Of a stretch of DNA of 64,000 nucleotides, positions 34,643 to 44,079 are shown piece after piece (the first letter of the stretch is position 1; every line of letters begins with the position of its first letter). Below the pieces are notes generated by a model. It was not told the origin of the DNA. It saw nothing but the letters and a program-made list of their open reading frames with translations, and did not search any database. The translations under genes and the position numbers were made by a program. Origin of the DNA: Microbacterium psychrotolerans (GTDB lineage Bacteria > Actinomycetota > Actinomycetes > Actinomycetales > Microbacteriaceae); contig NZ_JAVFWO010000001.1 in the NCBI RefSeq assembly GCF_031085295.1, positions 830,400 to 894,399 on the forward strand, in the 5' to 3' direction.

Positions 34643-34995
34643 CCGGCTTCTCCGCCACCCGATTCGAGGCCTCCGCGATCGACTGGCCCGACGATGTCGC
34701 CATCGCCGCCGAACGCGTCATCGCCGGCTCCCCGACCGCCTCCACGTTCGCCATCGAGGCCACATCTGCACACCAGGTAGGACTGTGGCGCGTCACCCCG
34801 GGCGAGTTCCTCACCGACCACACGGGGTACACCGAGTACATCCATGTTCTCGCCGGCGCCGGCCGGCTCATCGACGACGGTGGTGCCGTTCTGGACCTCG
34901 GGCCCGGCGTCACGGTACTCATGCAGCCGGGATGGAAGGGCCGCTGGGTCGTCCACGCAACGATCACCAAGGTCTACACGGTGATCAACGCATGA
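34639..34995 (+). CDS. Small cupin-domain protein (module 1)
   Basis: 118 residues; GTG 34639 overlaps the previous stop. One cupin barrel of the cupin_3/DUF861 type (EutQ/ureidoglycine-hydrolase-like): [36 protein letters not shown], then [18 protein letters not shown]. The HTGYTEY and late Trp-rich strand are typical, while the classical metal His set is incomplete. Its role beside amine oxidases is unknown. It may be a detoxifying or regulatory cupin. Its ATGA overlaps the ALDH start. Confidence 0.8.
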   Translation: MTGFSATRFEASAIDWPDDVAIAAERVIAGSPTASTFAIEATSAHQVGLWRVTPGEFLTDHTGYTEYIHVLAGAGRLIDDGGAVLDLGPGVTVLMQPGWKGRWVVHATITKVYTVINA

Positions 34996-36488
34996 GCATC
35001 GCCACGACGATCACCGAAACCCGTGAGTCCGAGCTGCTGGCGTCCGTGCCCGATGGGCTGTTCATCGGCGGGCAGTGGCGTGCGGCATCCGGCGGCAAGA
35101 CGCTGAAGGTCTACGACCCGTCCAACGGGCAGGTCGTCAAGGAGATCGCGAACGCGTCGCCGGAGGACGGCAGGGCCGCTCTCGACGCGGCGGTCGACGC
35201 GTTCCCGGCGTGGGCGGCGACGCCGGCGCGTGAGCGGGCGGAGATCCTTCGTCGGGCGTTCGATCTGCTGCAGGAGCGCAAGGAGGACTTCGCGCTGCTG
35301 ATGACGATCGAGATGGGCAAGCCACTGGCCGAGGCGCGCGGCGAGGTCGCGTACGGCGGCGAGTTCCTGCGGTGGTTCAGCGAGGAGACCGCCCGCGTGC
35401 AGGGCCGCTACGGCGCGAACCCCGAGGGCACCGGCCGGATGATCGTTTCGCAGCACCCGGTGGGTCCGTGCTTCCTGATCACGCCGTGGAACTTCCCGCT
35501 CGCGATGGCGACCCGCAAGATCGCTCCGGCGCTGGCCGCCGGCTGCACCGTGGTGATCAAGCCCGCCGAGCTGACGCCGCTGACCACGCTCGCGTTCGCG
35601 CAGCTGCTGGAGGACGCGGGCGTGCCGGCCGGTGTCGTCAACGTGTTCACGACCTCGACGTCGGGCGCGGTGTCGGAGCCGATCATCCGCGACCCGCGGC
35701 TGCGGAAGCTGTCGTTCACCGGGTCGACGCAGGTCGGGCAGCGGCTGCTGGAGCAGGCCGCGCAGGGGGTGCTGCGCACCTCGATGGAGCTCGGCGGCAA
35801 CGCGCCGTTCGTGGTGTTCGACGACGCCGACCTCGACAAGGCGGTCGACGGCGCGATCGCGGCCAAGTTCCGCAACATCGGCCAGGCCTGCACCGCCGCG
35901 AACCGGTTCATCGTGCACCGCTCGGTCGCCGACGAGTTCGCCCGGCGGGTCACCGAGCGGGTGAACGGCTTCACCATCGGCCGCGGCACCGAGGAGGGCG
36001 TGAACATCGGTCCGCTCATCGACGACCGTGCCGTCGCGAAGGCGGCGCAGCTCGTGCAGGACGCCGTCGCGCGCGGCGCGCAGGTGCGCACCGGCGGCAA
36101 CGCCGTCGACGGACCGGGCACGTTCTACGAGCCCACCGTCGTCACCGACGTGCAGCCGGGCTCTGAGATCCTTCGTGAGGAGATCTTCGGACCGGTGCTC
36201 GCGATCATCCCGTTCGACACCGAGGACGACGCCGTGCGCCTCGCCAACGACACCGAGTACGGGCTCGTCTCGTACGTGTTCACCGAGAGCCTCGCCCGCG
36301 GCCAGCGCATGATCGAGCGCCTCGAGACCGGCATGATGGGGCTCAACATGGGCGTCGTCTCCAACGCGGCGGCGCCGTTCGGCGGCTGGAAGATGTCGGG
36401 CCTGGGCCGCGAGGGCGGCGCCGAGGGCATCCACGAATACCTCCAGACGAAGTACACGCTCACCCCCGAACCCCTTCTGAGCTGCTAG
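34992..36488 (+). CDS. NAD(P)-dependent aldehyde dehydrogenase, succinate-semialdehyde type (module 1)
   Basis: 498 residues from ATG 34992. ALDH superfamily: PCFLITPWNFPLAMATRKIAPALAAGC, catalytic Glu in MELGGNAPFVVFDDAD, Cys in NIGQACTAANRFIVH, EEIFGPVLAIIPF and PFGGWKMSGLGREGG. The overall pattern is that of GabD-like succinate-semialdehyde dehydrogenases. It probably oxidises the aldehyde from the amine oxidase, so the end product could be succinate or another acid. Confidence 0.9.
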   Translation: MSIATTITETRESELLASVPDGLFIGGQWRAASGGKTLKVYDPSNGQVVKEIANASPEDGRAALDAAVDAFPAWAATPARERAEILRRAFDLLQERKEDFALLMTIEMGKPLAEARGEVAYGGEFLRWFSEETARVQGRYGANPEGTGRMIVSQHPVGPCFLITPWNFPLAMATRKIAPALAAGCTVVIKPAELTPLTTLAFAQLLEDAGVPAGVVNVFTTSTSGAVSEPIIRDPRLRKLSFTGSTQVGQRLLEQAAQGVLRTSMELGGNAPFVVFDDADLDKAVDGAIAAKFRNIGQACTAANRFIVHRSVADEFARRVTERVNGFTIGRGTEEGVNIGPLIDDRAVAKAAQLVQDAVARGAQVRTGGNAVDGPGTFYEPTVVTDVQPGSEILREEIFGPVLAIIPFDTEDDAVRLANDTEYGLVSYVFTESLARGQRMIERLETGMMGLNMGVVSNAAAPFGGWKMSGLGREGGAEGIHEYLQTKYTLTPEPLLSC

Positions 36489-36525
36489 CCCACGGCGCCC
36501 CACACCCCGACAACGAGGTCACAAC

Positions 36526-37956
36526 ATGTCCATGTTCGAAACCACGACCACGACCAAGGTGGTCAGGCAAGTCGCGTTTCTGCCGCTCGTCGGCATCATC
36601 TTTTTCAGCGTCTCCGGCGGCGCATACTCCCTCGAGGCGCTCGTCAGCGCATCCGGACCCGGCCTCGCGCTGCTCCTGCTCATGCTCGTTCCCGTGATCT
36701 ACGGCATTCCCATCGCAGCGATCACTACCGAGCTTTCCACGGCCATCCCCGCTGAAGGCGGCACGTACGAATGGATGAAGCGATCCCTAGGCGGCTTCTG
36801 GGCATTCCAGGCAGGGATCTTGCGGTGGATCAACAGCTGGGTCGATATGGCGATCTACCCCGTCCTGTTCGCGAGCTACTTCTCGACACTGCTTCCGGTC
36901 GTCGGTGAGGGGGAGGTCGTGTTCTTCTCCTTCGGGCCGTTTCAGCTGGATCTGCACTGGCTCGCAGGCGTGGTCCTCGTCATCATCCCGATGGCGCTCT
37001 TGAACATCCGAGGTGCGAAGAGCGTCGGCGACAGTGCGCTGCTGTTCAGCGTCTTCGCTTTGCTTCCCCTGCTGATCATCGCGGGTCTGGGCATCTGGCG
37101 GTTGATCCTGGACGGCACGAATCCATTCGTGCCGTTCATGGCCGACGGCGAATCGCCGGGTGCCGCCATCGCTGTCGGCTTGTCGGTCGTGATGTGGTGC
37201 TACTGCGGCTTCGACCGCGTCGGTCTTATCGCGGGCGAGATCAAGGACCCCGGAAAGACCATTCCCAAAGCGATGGTCGTCTCGATGATTGTCATCATCG
37301 CGACGTACGCGCTGCCCCTGATCGGTGCCCTCGCGGTTCCTGGCTGGGAGGAGTGGTACGCGGGATCGTTCTCCACTGTGGCAGCGGTGCTCGGCGGCCC
37401 CTGGCTGGCCGTCTTCGTCACGATCGGCGCCCTGTTCTGCAGCATCGGGCTCTACTCTTCGCTGCTGATGAGCAGCGCCCGCACCCCGTTCGTGCTCTCA
37501 CGTGACCGCTGGCTCACGCCCGTGCTGGCGCGCCAGTCGCGCAAGACCGGCTCGCCCGTCGTCTCGATCATCGTGTGCTCGGTGATCTACGCACTGTTCG
37601 CGCTGGGGAGCTTCGTGGATCTCGTCGTGCTCGACGTGTTCCTCATCAACATCCTGCTTCTGATGAACCTGGTGGCGCTCATCGCACTTCGCATCAAGCA
37701 GCCGAATCTTGCCCGGCCCACCCGGCTGCCCTGGGGTTGGTGGGGGATCGCCCTGGTTGGAGTGCCGCTCATCGCCAGCATCCTCTTCCTCATGTACCTC
37801 CAGTGGCTCGACTACGGTCTCGTCGCCTTTGTCATCCTCGCTGCCACGCTCGGGGTGAGCGTGATCGCGTACTTCCCCGCGCGGTGGTATCAGCGTCGGC
37901 ACCAGACACCGGCTCCCGAAGCACCCGACTCACTGGCTGCGGCTCCGCGCAGCTGA
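36526..37956 (+). CDS. APC-family amine/amino acid permease (module 1)
   Basis: 476 residues with about 12 membrane helices. First helix region LPLVGIIFFSVSGGAYSLEALVSASGPG holds the unwound Gly motif of APC transporters, followed by PAEGGTYEWMKRSLGGFWAF and GEIKDPGKTIPKA. Likely imports the amine oxidised by the neighbouring gene products by proton symport or exchange. Closely similar in sequence to the permease at 41094. Confidence 0.92.
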   Translation: MSMFETTTTTKVVRQVAFLPLVGIIFFSVSGGAYSLEALVSASGPGLALLLLMLVPVIYGIPIAAITTELSTAIPAEGGTYEWMKRSLGGFWAFQAGILRWINSWVDMAIYPVLFASYFSTLLPVVGEGEVVFFSFGPFQLDLHWLAGVVLVIIPMALLNIRGAKSVGDSALLFSVFALLPLLIIAGLGIWRLILDGTNPFVPFMADGESPGAAIAVGLSVVMWCYCGFDRVGLIAGEIKDPGKTIPKAMVVSMIVIIATYALPLIGALAVPGWEEWYAGSFSTVAAVLGGPWLAVFVTIGALFCSIGLYSSLLMSSARTPFVLSRDRWLTPVLARQSRKTGSPVVSIIVCSVIYALFALGSFVDLVVLDVFLINILLLMNLVALIALRIKQPNLARPTRLPWGWWGIALVGVPLIASILFLMYLQWLDYGLVAFVILAATLGVSVIAYFPARWYQRRHQTPAPEAPDSLAAAPRS

Positions 37957-37979
37957 CCCCTTCCCGAAGGAGAACGAAC

Positions 37980-39299
37980 ATGGAGAACCACGACGTCATC
38001 GTGATCGGAGCCGGGCTTGCCGGACTGAGCGCGGCCCGAGACCTCGCCGCAGCAGGGACCGATGTGCTCGTCATCGAGGCCCGCGCGCGCCCGGGCGGCC
38101 GGGTCGAGCAGACGCGTACGCCCGACGGGCGGCTCGTCCAGCTCGGCGGTGAGATCATTGGCAGCTTCCACACCGCGTACAAGCAGCTGGTGACGGAGCT
38201 CGGCTTGACGCTCTGCCCGACCTTCGTCGCGAGCAGCGGGGAAACCACGTGGAGTCTCACCGACGGCACGTACCTCGGCGACGACCTGCCGTGGATGAAC
38301 AGCGCCGACCGGAGGATCTACGACACCGTCGAGAAGCAGTTCTCGGCGCTCACGGCAACCGTGGACCCCGAAGACCCCTGGGCGCACCCCGACGCCGAGC
38401 GCCTGGACTCGCTGTCGGTCGGCGCGTGGATCCGTGACCAGGGAGGATCACCGGCGGTTGTCCGCGCGCTCGATCTGTCTGCCAAAGCCCTCGCCGATGA
38501 CTCGATCGAGCGCTCATCCCTGCTGGCGTACCTCCGCAAGGAGTCCGCGGCGGGAGCGGACGGCTTCTACAACTACGAAGCCTGGGAGAACGAGCGCGTG
38601 CTCGAAGGTTCCGCGACGGTGGCCCTGCGGATGGCCGATCAGCTGGGCGACCGCATCCGCTACAGCAGCCCCGTCGCCGAGATACGCATCCAAGGCACGA
38701 CGAACACCGTGCGCCTCACCACTGGTGAGGTCATCGGTGCAGCGGCGATCGTGTCGGCGCTGCCCGTCGGTCCGCTTCGCGATGTCCGCATCGTTGGTGT
38801 CAGCGACGAGCGCCTGGCCTCCCTGCATCGGCAGAGGAACGCGCTCACTGTCAAAGTCGCCGCGATGTACGAGGAGTCGTTCTGGGAGAACGAGGGCCGC
38901 AACGGCACCAGCTACATGGAACGGACGATCCTCGGCGGGACGTGGACGCAGAGCGACGGTGTTCTGTCGGGGCTCATTCCGCCCTCGAGCCTCGGCGAGT
39001 ACTTCGCCACACCGGCGCATCGCCGGGAGGCCGAGCTCACCGAGGAACTCGTCACGGTCCTCGGGCCCCCGGCTGCGCAACACTCTCGCTTCTATCTGCG
39101 CAACTGGGCAACCGATCCCTGGACACAGGGCTACGCGACGGGATGGCGCACAGGAGACGTGATGGCCGTCGGACCGCTCCACGGCACCCATGAGCCGCCC
39201 TTCTACGTGTGCGGGTCCGACCAGTGGGTGTGCGGATACATGGAAGGCGCCGTTCGGACCGGCCGAAACACTGCGGCGACGATTCTTCAGTCGTCCTGA
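37980..39299 (+). CDS. Flavin-dependent amine oxidase (module 2)
   Basis: 439 residues from ATG 37980 (SD aaggag). FAD motif DVIVIGAGLAGLSAARDLAAAGTDVLVIEARARPGGRVEQ, GGEIIGSFHTAYKQLV, and C-terminal FYVCGSDQWVCGYMEGAVRTGRNTA. Same superfamily as the enzyme at 33404 but clearly divergent, so it probably has another substrate. It opens the second copy of the module and is in the same transcript direction, 23 bp after the first permease. Confidence 0.88.
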   Translation: MENHDVIVIGAGLAGLSAARDLAAAGTDVLVIEARARPGGRVEQTRTPDGRLVQLGGEIIGSFHTAYKQLVTELGLTLCPTFVASSGETTWSLTDGTYLGDDLPWMNSADRRIYDTVEKQFSALTATVDPEDPWAHPDAERLDSLSVGAWIRDQGGSPAVVRALDLSAKALADDSIERSSLLAYLRKESAAGADGFYNYEAWENERVLEGSATVALRMADQLGDRIRYSSPVAEIRIQGTTNTVRLTTGEVIGAAAIVSALPVGPLRDVRIVGVSDERLASLHRQRNALTVKVAAMYEESFWENEGRNGTSYMERTILGGTWTQSDGVLSGLIPPSSLGEYFATPAHRREAELTEELVTVLGPPAAQHSRFYLRNWATDPWTQGYATGWRTGDVMAVGPLHGTHEPPFYVCGSDQWVCGYMEGAVRTGRNTAATILQSS

Positions 39300-39318
39300 C
39301 ATTTGAGGAAGCACATCC

Positions 39319-39693
39319 ATGAGCAAGATCCATGCTGTTCCGACAGCGTCAGCCGCACGTCCGAGAATGACCCCCAGTTCGTATGTGGCGGGAGAGGCCC
39401 TGCGCAGCGGAAACCCGCGCGAGAAGGAGCTGTCGCACCTGGTCAGCGCCGACGAGCGGTACACGGTCGGAGTGTGGTCGGCAGAACCGTACGCCGAATA
39501 CGTCCCATCGCATCAAGGCTATGAGTACACACTCGTACTCCAGGGGCGCGTCACGCTCACCGACGCGGATGGCGACGTGCACACGTTCGGCGCCGGCGAC
39601 GCTTTCACGATCGAGCCGGGCTGGTCCGGCGAGTACCGCGTCAACGAACACCTCGTGAAGCACTTCGTCTACTACGCGAGCGAGGACGCGTGA
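39319..39693 (+). CDS. Small cupin-domain protein (module 2)
   Basis: 124 residues. Cupin_3-like: ERYTVGVWSAEPYAEYVPSHQGYEYTLVLQGRVTLTDADG, then GDAFTIEPGWSGEYRV. Same layout as the cupin at 34639 (SxxGYEY against HTGYTEY; PGWSG against PGWKG), so the two are paralogues. Function unknown. Confidence 0.8.
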   Translation: MSKIHAVPTASAARPRMTPSSYVAGEALRSGNPREKELSHLVSADERYTVGVWSAEPYAEYVPSHQGYEYTLVLQGRVTLTDADGDVHTFGAGDAFTIEPGWSGEYRVNEHLVKHFVYYASEDA

Positions 39694-39694
39694 G

Positions 39695-41071
39695 ATGAGC
39701 GCCACCTCGTATCGCGTAGTGAACCCCGCAACCGGCGATGTCGCCGACGAGTTCCCGGCCGTCCCGGACGTCGATATCGCGACCCTCATCCAGCGCGCAC
39801 ACGCCGCCTTTGTCAGGGGCCGTGATCTCCCGGTCGTCGCTCGGCTCCGGCCACTCCGCCGCGCCGCAGCGCTTCTGCGGGAGCGGGCACTCGACCTCGC
39901 GGCCATCGCCGCAACGGAGATGGGCAAGCCGCTCTCGGAGGGTTGCGGCGAGGTCGAGTTCTGCGCCGACATCTTCGACTATTACGCAGACCACGCCGAA
40001 AGCCTCACGGCACCGCAGCACATCCCGTCCAGCAGCGGTCAGGCGCGCATCGAACGTCGCCCGCTGGGCGTGCTGCTGGGCATCATGCCATGGAACTACC
40101 CCTACTATCAGGCCGCCAGGTTCGTCGCCCCCAACCTTGCGCTCGGCAACACCATCCTGCTGAAACCCGCCGAATCCTGCCCCCGATCCGCGCTCGCGTT
40201 CGACGACCTGCTGAGAGACGCAGGCGTCGACCATGGCGCCTACCGCACCGTCCTCGCGACGCACGAACAAGTCCACACGATCATCCAGGACGCACGCGTG
40301 CAAGGCGTGTCACTGACGGGATCCGAGCGGGCTGGTGCCGCAGTGGCTGCCGCGGCGGGCGCCAACCTCAAGAAGATCGTCCTGGAGTTGGGCGGATCGG
40401 ACGCGCACGTCATCCTCGACACCGACTCCGTCGCGGATGCCGCCCACACAGCGTGGAGCATGCGCATGGAGAACCTCGGCCAGGCGTGCAACTCCAACAA
40501 GCGCATCATCGTCGCCGCTGCGCACTACACCGAGTTCGTGAAGGAGTTGACAGCGATGGCGTCCGGTCTCGAACCCGGGGATCCGTTGGACCTCATCGAC
40601 GGACAATTCCCTCCGATGTCGTCCCGCGCTGCTGCGGAACACCTGTTCGCTCAGCTCGAGGATGCGATCTCCAAAGGCGCCACCCTTCGCGCGGGCGGCG
40701 TGCTCCAGACCGGGCCCGGCGCCTACTTCTCACCGGCAGTGCTGACCGACGTGACCCCGGAGATGCGCGCCTACCGGGAGGAACTGTTCGGCCCCGTGGC
40801 GGTCATCTACAGCGCAGACGATGACGAAGATGCCCTGCGGATCGCCAATGACACCCGGTATGGGTTGGGGGCAGCCGTGTTCAGCACCGACACTGAGCGC
40901 GCTGCGGCGCTCGGTGCACGACTGGATACCGGAATGATCGCCATCAACGCGGCCGTCGCAGAGGGAGCCGAACTCCCGTTCGGCGGGGTGAAGAGTTCCG
41001 GTTACGGGCGTGAGCTCGGCCCCCTCGGCATCGACGAGTTCGTCAACAAGCGCCTCATCTACACGGCTTAG
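39695..41071 (+). CDS. NAD(P)-dependent aldehyde dehydrogenase (module 2)
   Basis: 458 residues, start 1 bp after the cupin stop. ALDH: GVLLGIMPWNYPYYQAARFVAPNLALGN, catalytic Glu in LELGGSDAHVILDTD, Cys in NLGQACNSNKRIIV, EELFGPVAVIYSADDD and LPFGGVKSSGYGRELG. The pattern, and the short length, resemble the NADP-type succinate-semialdehyde dehydrogenase/aldehyde dehydrogenase group, distinct from the 498-residue enzyme at 34992. Confidence 0.9.
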   Translation: MSATSYRVVNPATGDVADEFPAVPDVDIATLIQRAHAAFVRGRDLPVVARLRPLRRAAALLRERALDLAAIAATEMGKPLSEGCGEVEFCADIFDYYADHAESLTAPQHIPSSSGQARIERRPLGVLLGIMPWNYPYYQAARFVAPNLALGNTILLKPAESCPRSALAFDDLLRDAGVDHGAYRTVLATHEQVHTIIQDARVQGVSLTGSERAGAAVAAAAGANLKKIVLELGGSDAHVILDTDSVADAAHTAWSMRMENLGQACNSNKRIIVAAAHYTEFVKELTAMASGLEPGDPLDLIDGQFPPMSSRAAAEHLFAQLEDAISKGATLRAGGVLQTGPGAYFSPAVLTDVTPEMRAYREELFGPVAVIYSADDDEDALRIANDTRYGLGAAVFSTDTERAAALGARLDTGMIAINAAVAEGAELPFGGVKSSGYGRELGPLGIDEFVNKRLIYTA

Positions 41072-41093
41072 CCCGCCGAGCGGAGGAACCACC

Positions 41094-42521
41094 GTGAGCG
41101 CCACACCTGCCATCCCCGTCACCGACAGTCCGACCGAAGGCATCCGAGCCGTCCATCCGCTCAAACGCCAGATCCCGCTGTGGTCTCTCGTGGGCCTGAT
41201 CTTCTTCAGCGTCTCGGGCGGAGCCTACGGCCTTGAAGAACTCGTACCGGCCGCCGGCCCAGGGCTGGCGGTCCTCCTGATCCTGGTCACCCCGATCATT
41301 TACGGTATCCCCATCGCGGCGATCACGACCGAGCTCGCGACCGCGCTCCCCGCGGAAGGGGGGACGTACGAATGGGCACGTCGCGGCCTCAACTCATTCT
41401 GTGCCTTCCAAGCGGGAGCGCTGCGTTGGGTGAACAGCTGGGTCGACATGGCGCTGTACCCGGTGATGTTCTCGAGCTACCTTGCGCTGCTGCTGCCACC
41501 GTCGTTCGCCGAGCAGGTGTTCTTCAGCGTCGGTCCGATCGGCGTGACGATGGGGTGGCTGGCCGGCGTGGTGTTCGTCATCATTCCCTTCGGGATCGTG
41601 AACCTTTTCAGTGCACGGTTCGTCGGCGCCAGCGCGGCGTGGATCGCGGTCATCGTTCTGATTCCGCTCGCAGTGTTGTCGGTCGTCGGGATCAGCACGC
41701 TGCTCACCGAGGGGATCGATCCGCTGAGCCCCTTCGCTCCCACAGGGACCTCCGCGTTCGCGTCGTTCGGGGTGGGCCTTTCCATCATCATGTGGAGCTA
41801 TTGCGGCTTCGACAGCGTCGGTGTGATCGCCGGCGAGGTGAAGAACCCGGGAAGAGTCATCCCGAAGGCCACGGCCATCGCGATGATCGTGATCGTGCTG
41901 TCGTACCTGCTCCCGACCGTCGCGGCGCTCGCCGCCGGCGGCTGGGAGGACTGGACCACCGGATCCTTCGGCGACGTCGCTGCGGAACTCGGCGGACCCG
42001 CGCTGGGTCTCGCGGTCACCATTGGGGGGATGGTCGCGGCGATGGGCCTCTACTCGTCACTTCTGTTGAGCAGCTCGAGGGTGGTGTTCGTATTATCGCG
42101 AGACCGCTGGATCACCGGTGCATTGGCACGTCAGACGAAGAAGTCCGGCACGCCCTGGGTCTCGGTCCTCGTTTCCTCGATCCTCTACGCGCTGTTCAGC
42201 TTGGGCTCGTTCGCTGACCTCGTCATAGTCGATGTCTTTCTGATCAACGCCTTGCTCCTTCTCAGCCTGGCAGCGCTCATTGCCCTGCGCATCCGGGAAC
42301 CCCACCTTCCGCGGCCGGCGAAGATCCCCGGTGGCTGGTGGGGAATCGCTCTGGTGGGAACGCCGATGATCGCAGTGATCCTGTTCACGATGACCACGCA
42401 GTTCACCGACAACGGCGGCTTCTTCGCGTTGAGCCTCTTCCTGACAACGGTGACGCTCACCGTCCTCGCGTACTTTCCCGCGCGGGCCTATCGACGGCGG
42501 CAACTGGACCGCTCGGGGTGA
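41094..42521 (+). CDS. APC-family amine/amino acid permease (module 2)
   Basis: 475 residues from GTG 41094, with the SD ggagg at 41082-41086. About 12 helices, with SLVGLIFFSVSGGAYGLEELVPAAGPG, PAEGGTYEWARRGLNSFCAF and GEVKNPGRVIPKA. Nearly the same motif series as the permease at 36526, so the pair arose by duplication. Last gene of the amine locus. Confidence 0.92.
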   Translation: MSATPAIPVTDSPTEGIRAVHPLKRQIPLWSLVGLIFFSVSGGAYGLEELVPAAGPGLAVLLILVTPIIYGIPIAAITTELATALPAEGGTYEWARRGLNSFCAFQAGALRWVNSWVDMALYPVMFSSYLALLLPPSFAEQVFFSVGPIGVTMGWLAGVVFVIIPFGIVNLFSARFVGASAAWIAVIVLIPLAVLSVVGISTLLTEGIDPLSPFAPTGTSAFASFGVGLSIIMWSYCGFDSVGVIAGEVKNPGRVIPKATAIAMIVIVLSYLLPTVAALAAGGWEDWTTGSFGDVAAELGGPALGLAVTIGGMVAAMGLYSSLLLSSSRVVFVLSRDRWITGALARQTKKSGTPWVSVLVSSILYALFSLGSFADLVIVDVFLINALLLLSLAALIALRIREPHLPRPAKIPGGWWGIALVGTPMIAVILFTMTTQFTDNGGFFALSLFLTTVTLTVLAYFPARAYRRRQLDRSG

Positions 42522-42596
42522 ACGCCCTGTGGGCTCCTGTTCACTCGGAGCGCGCCAAGATGACCGGCGCAGAAATCGTCGACGCGTCCCTCAGGC

Positions 42597-43013
42597 TTGA
42601 GTGCTTCGACGCACGGTGAGCTCCGGGTCATCGTTCTGGACGAGCCTCACCCGCTGCGCTTCATCCGGGTCACCGCGCGTGCGCTTCCCTTCGGCGGCGC
42701 CTTCGCGGTGAGCGGACTCCGCCTCTTCGGACACGGAGAAGGCAGTGCCCCGCCCCCGGTGGCGGCTGACGCGGTGCGTCTGGACGCACTGACCGCACGT
42801 CTCACTTGGAACGCCGCTGTCGGCGCCCACGGGTAGAACATCCGCTATGGCGCGAGCCCGGACAAGCTCTACCGCAGTTGACTGGTGTACGACAGGACGC
42901 ACCTCGACGTGCCGTCCCTCAACGCCGACCAGGAGACGTGGTTCGCAGTCGACTCCTTCAACCAGAACGGGGTGACGCTCGGACAACCGGCGTTATTACG
43001 CGGCGGGGTCTAG
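42597..43013 (+). pseudogene. C-terminal remnant of a GH43-like glycoside hydrolase
   Basis: One frame reads HPLRFIRVTARALPFGGAFAVSGLRLFG, TARLTWNAAVG, then TAG (42834), NIRYGASPDKLYRS, TGA (42888), LVYDRTHLDVPSLNADQETWFAVDSFNQNGVTLG and a final TAG at 43011. The pattern (NIRYG.APDKLY...VY...LN..Q.y.vaVDaFNeNGvT) is the fibronectin-like end of GH43-type arabinosidase/xylosidase proteins. Two nonsense codons and the loss of the catalytic part show it is dead. Confidence 0.65.
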
Positions 43014-43133
43014 GCGGACAGTCACGTGTTTGAAGAATCGCCGACTCCTCGGTCGGCGAAAGATGCGAAGATGCCCGCGGATCGTGTCGCGAATGGCTGG
43101 AATTCAGCCATGCTCCACACAGTGAAGCATTAC

Positions 43134-43162
43134 TTGACACTTGATAGAAGTAAGACTACACA
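43134..43162 (+). promoter_or_regulatory. Probable promoter of the ABM-domain gene
   Basis: A consensus -35 TTGACA (43134-43139), 17 bp, then TACACA (43157-43162) as a weak -10. The gene start at 43169 is only a few bases further, so the transcript may be leaderless or nearly so. Confidence 0.45.
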
Positions 43163-43168
43163 TGAATC

Positions 43169-43465
43169 ATGACTGTGCTGTCTGTGTTCGTAGTCCGACT
43201 CGATCCCGACCTCCTCGGCGAGGCTCCTGCGCTCATCCGCAAGACACTTGAGGGCACTCGGGCTCAGCCGGGATGCCTCGGCGTCGAGGTCTCGGTTGAC
43301 GTCGACGACCCGACGCGATTCGTGCTCGTGGAGCGGTGGGCAACAATCGCCGACGATGAGGCTTACCGGTCATGGCGCTCAACGCCGGCGGGGGTTCCGC
43401 CGCTGGCGTCGTTGGTCGTGTCGGCCCCCACTCTCACTCGTGCGGAGGTGCTCGATCACCTCTAG
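43169..43465 (+). CDS. Antibiotic biosynthesis monooxygenase (ABM)-domain protein
   Basis: 98 residues. A small ferredoxin-like fold: TVLSVFVVRLDPDLLGEAPALIRKTLEGTRAQPGCLGVEVSVDVDDPTRFVLVERW, with the conserved QPGCLG and ERW of the ABM family (quinol monooxygenase YgiN-like). Stands alone between pseudogene remnants. Function unknown; it may act on quinones or be a heme-binding relative. Confidence 0.8.
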   Translation: MTVLSVFVVRLDPDLLGEAPALIRKTLEGTRAQPGCLGVEVSVDVDDPTRFVLVERWATIADDEAYRSWRSTPAGVPPLASLVVSAPTLTRAEVLDHL

Positions 43466-44079
43466 CCCAAAGGCCAGGCCGCGTCGCTGGCACGCGCCGA
43501 ACATCAGCCGGATGTCTCGACCCCTGAGACACTCGGATCAGCTTGTGGCTCGTTGAGCCGGCACTCTTGTCACAGAGGGGCGCTAGGAAAGTTGCGAAAC
43601 AAAGTGCGCATGCAAGGAAAGGCCACGGCTGGCGTCGCCGACGATGGCGGCGAAGCGTGCTCTGCTCGGGCGTCCGCCGAGGTTCATGGGCCCTTCGACT
43701 CTCGTAGGGCGAACATCCACGACGAGGCGGCGGTGAGCAATCGTCCGGAGGCGAAGTTCCCCTGTGGCCGGTGCGGCTCGGCCATGCGCGACTTCAACGT
43801 TGGGTTGAGCTGTGTGCGATGCGGCGACGCGGTTGTGTTCTTGGTCATATGAGCACTTGCATGATGATGGTGTGAGGTGAGACTGCTGGTGCTCGCCCAG
43901 GCGCGCGCTCATCGGACCATAGAACGGTCGCTCGCGCATCTCACGCATCTGCGACGACCAGCAGCGTGATCTCGGCCACGCACGGCGGTTCAGGCAGTCG
44001 ACCGTCGAAACGGCTGTGGGCAGCCGGTCGGTCGCCGGGCCGTCCTAGCAGTGCGTAGGAGTTCGATATTCCGCGCATC
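43466..44079. other. Gene-poor stretch with a possible 39-residue zinc-knuckle ORF
   Basis: Mostly non-coding. From GTG 43733 to 43852 a 39-residue frame contains FPCGRCGSAM, then NVGLSCVRCGD, that is two CxxC knuckles 15 or so residues apart. It could be a real small zinc-ribbon protein or the end of a decayed gene. No SD of note and no partner. Confidence 0.3.
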
